DNA of 18,269 bases from the NCBI GenBank assembly GCA_023512255.1, contig JAILZY010000068.1, positions 1 through 18,269 on the forward strand, written 5' to 3'. A program made the position numbers and the translations under genes. Below are positions 13,822-18,269 of this stretch, piece after piece. The number at the start of each line of letters is the position of its first letter. Within the stretch, counting starts at the first letter, position 1. Below the pieces are notes generated by a model. That model had not been told where the DNA came from. It searched no databases and saw only the letters and a list, made by a program, of their open reading frames with translations. This DNA is from a bacterium. GTDB lineage: Bacteria > SZUA-182 > DTGQ01.

Positions 13822-15765
13822 GTGAAGAGTTGGCGTCGAGTGATAGAAAAAATTACCTCTTGCTCAATAAAGATTAAGATGATGGCTATGGTGTCTGTCT
13901 CCCTTTTCTTGGCAATCACCTCAGCCGCTTACCTGATGAGGAATCTGGTTTATCAGAATATTGTTGACCAGAAAATGACCACAGCCGAGATACTCACCGC
14001 CTCGCTGGTTCATGATATCAAGTATGAATATGATCTGAAGCTCGATCATCAGAATGGCTTTAAGGATATTATCAGCAAATACATGACCTATTATCGGATT
14101 ATTGAATCTATTTCTATTTATGATTATGAAGGCGTTGATATTGCGGATTCAAATCCACAAAATATCGGGACCACTACCCAAGAGAGGGAAGTGATCAGAG
14201 CCATTTCCCTGGCTAAACCAAGCCTCAGGATTATTCGCCTCGATAAGAACAAACTGTGTATCCACTCGGTATTTCCCATCCTGCGAGGCTCAAAAGTTGT
14301 GGCTGCCGTCCACATGCACATCTCCATCAAGGATATCGAGGCCATTATGTCAGCTATTGACCGGCGGATCATGACTACTTTGATCTTTACGATTACGGCA
14401 GCCTCTGTCGCTCTATTCATTATATCTCATCGGGTAATTCTCCAGCGGTTGAGTAGGTTGATGGAGGTAACTCACCAGATTGCCGCTAGCAACTACGACA
14501 TCCAGGTCAGGGATAAGTTTGGGGATGAGCTTGGACAACTGGCCCAAGCCTTTAACCATATGACCTGTGAGCTTAAAAAATCAAAGCAAGAGATTGAGGA
14601 TTACAACCAGCACCTAGAATCCAAGGTTCAGGAGGCCACTGCCCAACTCAATCAGGCCTATGAGGATCTTAAAAATGCCCAAAGCCAACTGGTCCTGAAT
14701 GAGAAGATGGCCTGCCTTGGCGTTCTCATTGCTGGAATCGCCCATGAGATCAACACCCCCGTAGGGGCTATCCACAATGTAGCCAGAAACCTTGAGCAGC
14801 GAGTTGAGGCTTTCCTCCAGGCACTTGAATCCTTCAAAAAGGACCAGGATGTCGAAGCTGATAATAATCTGGTTGAATGCTTCAGGGAGTTGATCAAGAC
14901 TTCGGCCACTGACCGGCAGGCTGCCTCCTTTCAAGAGATTAGAGCGGTTGAAAATCTCCTAAAAGAGGAAGGTATCGCTGGCTGGCGAAAAGTAGCTGCA
15001 AGCTTGGCTCAACTCAATTTTACAGATTTAGACAAAATCAGGCAGTTTAGACATCTTTTCAGAAGCTCTTCTCTCTTTCCCCTCTTAGAATCGATCGGCA
15101 GCATTGCTCAGGCCACTAAGATCGTCCAGACAAGCTCCAAGAAGATTGAGGAGATTGTCCGAGCACTTAAATACTATGCCTACACTGATAAGGACAGAGT
15201 CGAAAAGACCCAGTTGAATGAATCAATCAATACTGCCCTAATCCTGTTGCGCAACAGGCTAAAGCACACAGTTAAGATAGTGGCCGAGTTTGACCCTGAT
15301 CTGCCAGAGATTCCCTGCACCAGCGAGGTTCACCAGATATGGACCAATCTTCTGAACAATGCCTGTGATGCCGTAGAGGCTATGGGCGAGGAGTGGTCGG
15401 GAGAGATTGTCATCCGAACTCAAAGGGTTGCAGATCGCATCGTAGTTACCATAACTGACAACGGTATTGGTATTCCAGAGGACAAGATAGGGAGGATCTT
15501 CGATCCCTTTTTTACCACCAAGGATATCGGCAAAGGGACCGGCCTTGGGTTGTCGATCGTCTCTGGGATCATCAAAAAGCACAAAGGAGAAATTCGGGTG
15601 GTTGAAAGCAGACGGGGCCATACGGTTTTTGAGGTCAGTTTCCCGATCGAGGCGAAATTATTGCCGGAGTCTGAGCAGGTGTTAACAGCAGAGCTTGACC
15701 AGCCAACAGAGAAACGAGAAAAAACGCTTAACAAGAGGAGGTTGTGTGAGCCATGTCTTCTGTAG
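13822..15765 (+). CDS. Membrane sensor histidine kinase, Cache-HAMP-HisKA-HATPase
   Basis: Residues here are counted from a GTG three codons upstream (13813). Order: TM1 about 22-42, a periplasmic single-Cache-like domain about 43-185, TM2 about 187-206, HAMP about 207-258, coiled coil about 252-298, the H-box LIAGIAHEINTP with phospho-acceptor His311, then the ATPase domain with N-box TNLLNNACDAV (511-521), DNGIG (549-553), FDPFFTTK (563-570) and GTGLGL (575-580). The kinase should be active. About 110 residues (325-435) separate the two helices of the dimerisation domain, far longer than usual, as in other kinases with HEINTP boxes that I recall. The start GTG at 13822 has AGGTGAG 4 nt upstream; the alternative GTG at 13813 has no such site. 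It begins one base after the ALDH-like stop and overlaps the response regulator by 13 nt, so both are co-translated partners. The ligand may be sensed directly or through the binding protein. Confidence 0.93.
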   Translation: MKSWRRVIEKITSCSIKIKMMAMVSVSLFLAITSAAYLMRNLVYQNIVDQKMTTAEILTASLVHDIKYEYDLKLDHQNGFKDIISKYMTYYRIIESISIYDYEGVDIADSNPQNIGTTTQEREVIRAISLAKPSLRIIRLDKNKLCIHSVFPILRGSKVVAAVHMHISIKDIEAIMSAIDRRIMTTLIFTITAASVALFIISHRVILQRLSRLMEVTHQIAASNYDIQVRDKFGDELGQLAQAFNHMTCELKKSKQEIEDYNQHLESKVQEATAQLNQAYEDLKNAQSQLVLNEKMACLGVLIAGIAHEINTPVGAIHNVARNLEQRVEAFLQALESFKKDQDVEADNNLVECFRELIKTSATDRQAASFQEIRAVENLLKEEGIAGWRKVAASLAQLNFTDLDKIRQFRHLFRSSSLFPLLESIGSIAQATKIVQTSSKKIEEIVRALKYYAYTDKDRVEKTQLNESINTALILLRNRLKHTVKIVAEFDPDLPEIPCTSEVHQIWTNLLNNACDAVEAMGEEWSGEIVIRTQRVADRIVVTITDNGIGIPEDKIGRIFDPFFTTKDIGKGTGLGLSIVSGIIKKHKGEIRVVESRRGHTVFEVSFPIEAKLLPESEQVLTAELDQPTEKREKTLNKRRLCEPCLL

Positions 15766-18086
15766 AGGAGTTGGAAGACGATACCCTACAGATGGATCCT
15801 GCGGAGCATTTGATCATCTGCGTAGATGATGACCAAAATTTCCTAAAGTCGCTGGAGTTTTTTCTCCCTGAGAAAATCAATCAGGAGACAGATGGACAGA
15901 CATGGTACCGGTTCCTTTTCTTTGATAATCCTCACCTCGCTCTCGATACTCTCAAAGAACTAATAGCCAGCCAGGAAACAGTGGCTATGGTTATTAGTGA
16001 TCAGAAAATGCCCAGTATGAAGGGGACGGAATTTTTGGCTGAGGTCAAAAAAATTTCCCAGCACAGCATCCGGGTCCTTCTGACCGGCTATGCCGGTGTA
16101 GAATCAGCCGTAGTGGCCATCAATGAGAATTTGCTGGATAAATATTTGACTAAGCCGATAGAGGATGAGCACGATTTCATTATCAGTATTAAGCATCTGC
16201 TCCAAAAGTTTCGGATGCAAGGCACGATTGCTCATCAGGCCAAGATTATCCATGAGCTCTATCAATTTTCGAATATTTTGAACGGGATAGAGGATTTCCA
16301 AAAGATGCTGGACTACATTGTCAGCTTCACTGGCCGAATGCTGAAATGCCAGCGTATCTCCCTCATGCTCGATGACGGCGGTCTGCTTCGGATCAAAGCC
16401 TCAATGGGAGTTCCCGCTGGAGTGGTCAATGCGACCAGCATACCAATCGGTGAGCGAATCTCAGGCACGGTTTTCCGATCCAAAAAGGCTATCTTAGCTA
16501 AAAGTCTCGATCAGGTTCCTTACCTTGACGGAAGGGTTGAAGTCAATGCCCAATCCTTCATCAGCATACCCATTCTCCTAGCCAGCTTGACCTCAGGAGA
16601 TCAACCCCTTGGGGTGATCAACATTACCCAGAAGGAGGACAATCTGCCCTTTACCGAAGATGACCTGGACATCCTGACCTATATCGCCAACACCGCCTCT
16701 ATTGCCATCCATAATCAGATCAATCGCCTGAAGCTTCAGCAAGCTTATGTTGAAACCAAGACCCAGGCCGCGGCCCTTGAATACCAGGCCAGGCATGATG
16801 CCCTGACCGGCTTGCCGAACCGGAACATGCTCAAAGAATGCCTCAGGGAGGCTATCTTGGCCGGGGAGAGCGAAAAGAAGCCATTTGGCCTGCTGATCAT
16901 GGATTTAAACCGATTCAAGGAAGTCAATGATACCCTTGGCCACAACAGTGGTGATGTCCTTCTCCAGCAGATTGGGCAAAGATTGCGCCAAGCGCTGCCA
17001 GAGGAAGATGTGCTGGCTCGACTCGGAGGTGATGAATTCGCCGTATTTTTGCCAGGCGCTGATATAGAGGCTGCCATAGGGGTTGCCCGCCTAATCATTC
17101 AGACTCTAAGAGAGCCGTTTACCCTTGAGGGATTGACGCTTGATATCAGCACAAGCCTTGGCCTAAGCCTTTATCCCGATCATGGGCAGGAGGTCAATCT
17201 ACTCATTCAGCGGGCTGACGTAGCCATGTATCAAGCCAAAAACAGCGGATCAGGCTACAGTGTCTATGATCCCGCATACGATCAGTACAATCACCGCCGT
17301 CTAGCTATGATCGGCGGACTGCGCCGGGCTATCGAAGACAACCAGCTGGTTCTATACTATCAACCAAAGATAGACCTCAAGACCGGCTGCATCTGCGGCC
17401 TTGAGGCCCTGGTACGTTGGCAACACCCTGAATACGGTTTTATGCCTCCTGACCAATTTATACAACTGGCTGAGCAGACCGATCTGATCAGACCGCTCAC
17501 CCTGTGGGTGCTGAATGAAGCCCTAAAGCAGAGTAGTCAATTGCTGAGCCAGGGGATCGAAATCTCTATGGCTGTTAATTTGTCGATCCGAAATCTTCAA
17601 GATGAGAATTTTCCCGACCAGGTGAGAGAGCTCCTCGAGAAGTGGGGTATAAGTCCAAATCTTCTGGAACTTGAAATCACTGAAACCAACATCATGGCCA
17701 ATCCTGAGCTAGCGATGTGCGTTCTCAAGCGCTTAAGTAATATGGGTATCCATCTGGCCATTGATGATTTCGGCACCGGGCAGTCCTCTCTGGCTTATGT
17801 CAAGAGATTACCCGTCCATGAGATTAAAATTGACAAATCATTTGTCATGAGCATGGAAGCAAACAATAGTGATGTCATGATCGTCAATACAGCCGTAGAC
17901 CTTGGCCACAACCTTGGGCTTTCCGTTGTGGCCGAAGGAGTCGAAAACAAAGAAACATACGACCGGCTAGCCATTCTTGGCTGCAATGTGGCTCAAGGAT
18001 ATTTCATCAGCCGTCCCCTACCTGCAACCCAGCTAGTGAGTTGGATTCATGAATCTAGATGGGGATTAAAGAATAGGACGGAGTAG
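15753..18086 (+). CDS. Response regulator REC-GAF-GGDEF-EAL, cyclic-di-GMP turnover
   Basis: A 777-residue cytoplasmic protein with four domains. REC (about 20-150) has the acidic cluster Asp25-27, phospho-acceptor Asp83 in VISDQKMP, Thr111 and Lys134. GAF spans about 165-325. GGDEF (about 345-505) has an intact GGDEF (425-429) plus DLNRFKEVND and LGHNSGD, so diguanylate cyclase activity is expected; the product-inhibition site RxxD is PEED (416-419), so feedback by c-di-GMP should be weak or absent. EAL (about 520-770) keeps GLEALVRW (Glu551), Asn609, ELEITET (Glu641), DDFGTG (671-676), Lys695 and Glu728, so phosphodiesterase activity is also expected. Phosphorylation by the kinase encoded just upstream (13-nt overlap) probably shifts the balance between synthesis and breakdown; GAF may add a second signal. 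The start has AAGAGGAGG 11 nt upstream. Confidence 0.95.
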   Translation: MSSVEELEDDTLQMDPAEHLIICVDDDQNFLKSLEFFLPEKINQETDGQTWYRFLFFDNPHLALDTLKELIASQETVAMVISDQKMPSMKGTEFLAEVKKISQHSIRVLLTGYAGVESAVVAINENLLDKYLTKPIEDEHDFIISIKHLLQKFRMQGTIAHQAKIIHELYQFSNILNGIEDFQKMLDYIVSFTGRMLKCQRISLMLDDGGLLRIKASMGVPAGVVNATSIPIGERISGTVFRSKKAILAKSLDQVPYLDGRVEVNAQSFISIPILLASLTSGDQPLGVINITQKEDNLPFTEDDLDILTYIANTASIAIHNQINRLKLQQAYVETKTQAAALEYQARHDALTGLPNRNMLKECLREAILAGESEKKPFGLLIMDLNRFKEVNDTLGHNSGDVLLQQIGQRLRQALPEEDVLARLGGDEFAVFLPGADIEAAIGVARLIIQTLREPFTLEGLTLDISTSLGLSLYPDHGQEVNLLIQRADVAMYQAKNSGSGYSVYDPAYDQYNHRRLAMIGGLRRAIEDNQLVLYYQPKIDLKTGCICGLEALVRWQHPEYGFMPPDQFIQLAEQTDLIRPLTLWVLNEALKQSSQLLSQGIEISMAVNLSIRNLQDENFPDQVRELLEKWGISPNLLELEITETNIMANPELAMCVLKRLSNMGIHLAIDDFGTGQSSLAYVKRLPVHEIKIDKSFVMSMEANNSDVMIVNTAVDLGHNLGLSVVAEGVENKETYDRLAILGCNVAQGYFISRPLPATQLVSWIHESRWGLKNRTE

Positions 18087-18096
18087 GTACTATAAG

Positions 18097-18269
18097 ATGT
18101 CCGCACCTGAGCTTATAGTCAAAATTAAAGGTGATATTCCTACTCTACCCATAGTTGTAACCCGCGTTCTAAATATTATTCTGGATGACAAAAGCTCAAT
18201 CAAAGACCTTTACGAGGCTGTCCGGGTAGATCAGGCTCTGGTCGCCAAGGTGTTGCGGGTGGTTAATTC
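18097..18269 (+). CDS. HDOD domain protein, N-terminal part, cut by window edge
   Basis: Starting at ATG 18097 the frame stays open to the end of the window (57 full codons). The sequence contains LPIVVTRVLNIILDD, SSIKDLYEAVRVDQ and ALVAKVLRVVN, which follow the consensus beginning of HDOD domains (LPxLPxxxxxLLxL.., SSxxDLAxxIxxDPALxAxVLRxxN). HDOD proteins are inactive relatives of HD phosphohydrolases and are common in bacterial signalling operons. It lies 10 nt after the REC-GAF-GGDEF-EAL stop, with AGG 9 nt before the ATG, so it very likely belongs to the same transcript. Any C-terminal output domain is outside the window. Confidence 0.8.
   Translation, partial: MSAPELIVKIKGDIPTLPIVVTRVLNIILDDKSSIKDLYEAVRVDQALVAKVLRVVN

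Noticed and set aside
15259-15621. 120-codon minus-strand frame opposite the kinase ATPase domain
   Set aside because: The plus strand there encodes the conserved N, G1, F and G2 boxes, so the antisense frame is a by-product.

Overview
The window appears to come from the chromosome of a Gram-negative bacterium of moderate GC content. Two genes encode lipoproteins with clear lipoboxes (an M48 metallopeptidase-TPR protein and a family-3 solute-binding protein). Dense signal-transduction genes (Cache-HAMP histidine kinase, REC-GAF-GGDEF-EAL, HDOD) and a class I lysyl-tRNA synthetase relative would fit a deltaproteobacterial/Desulfobacterota-like or similar environmental lineage. That placement is an inference from gene style only. 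I see no tRNA, rRNA, CRISPR array, transposase or phage gene.

Left part (1-9437) holds individually transcribed, mostly housekeeping-type genes. They are an exported S10 serine carboxypeptidase-like protein (minus), a 237-bp non-coding element bounded by a 12-bp inverted repeat, an MFS transporter (plus), an unrecognised all-helical 330-residue protein (plus), an M16C presequence-protease-like metallopeptidase (plus) and, convergent with it, an M48 peptidase-TPR lipoprotein (minus). Three of these five genes are peptidases of unrelated catalytic types, but nothing in the layout ties them into one system.

A gene-free divergent region (9438-9943) separates the M48 gene from a rightward gene run. 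It carries four different short tandem duplications. One of them duplicates the M48 ribosome-binding site and start codon, so that an extra ATG-TGA minimal ORF lies just upstream of the real start.

Right part (9944-18269, all plus strand) is the most interesting. It starts with a full-length class I lysyl-tRNA synthetase homologue whose HIGH motif is replaced and whose KMSKS loop is deleted, so it is probably not a synthetase. Its stop codon sits inside an intrinsic terminator-like hairpin. After 62 nt comes a tightly packed set: an orphan amino-acid-type periplasmic binding lipoprotein (no ABC permease or ATPase nearby), an aldehyde-dehydrogenase-fold protein with several active-site substitutions (ATGA overlap), a Cache-HAMP sensor histidine kinase, an overlapping REC-GAF-GGDEF-EAL response regulator, and the start of an HDOD protein cut by the window edge. 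My working hypothesis is an amino-acid or metabolite sensing pathway: a binding protein and two repurposed enzyme folds are co-encoded with a phosphorelay that sets cyclic-di-GMP level. The arrangement and motif losses are read directly from the sequence; the functional link is inference.
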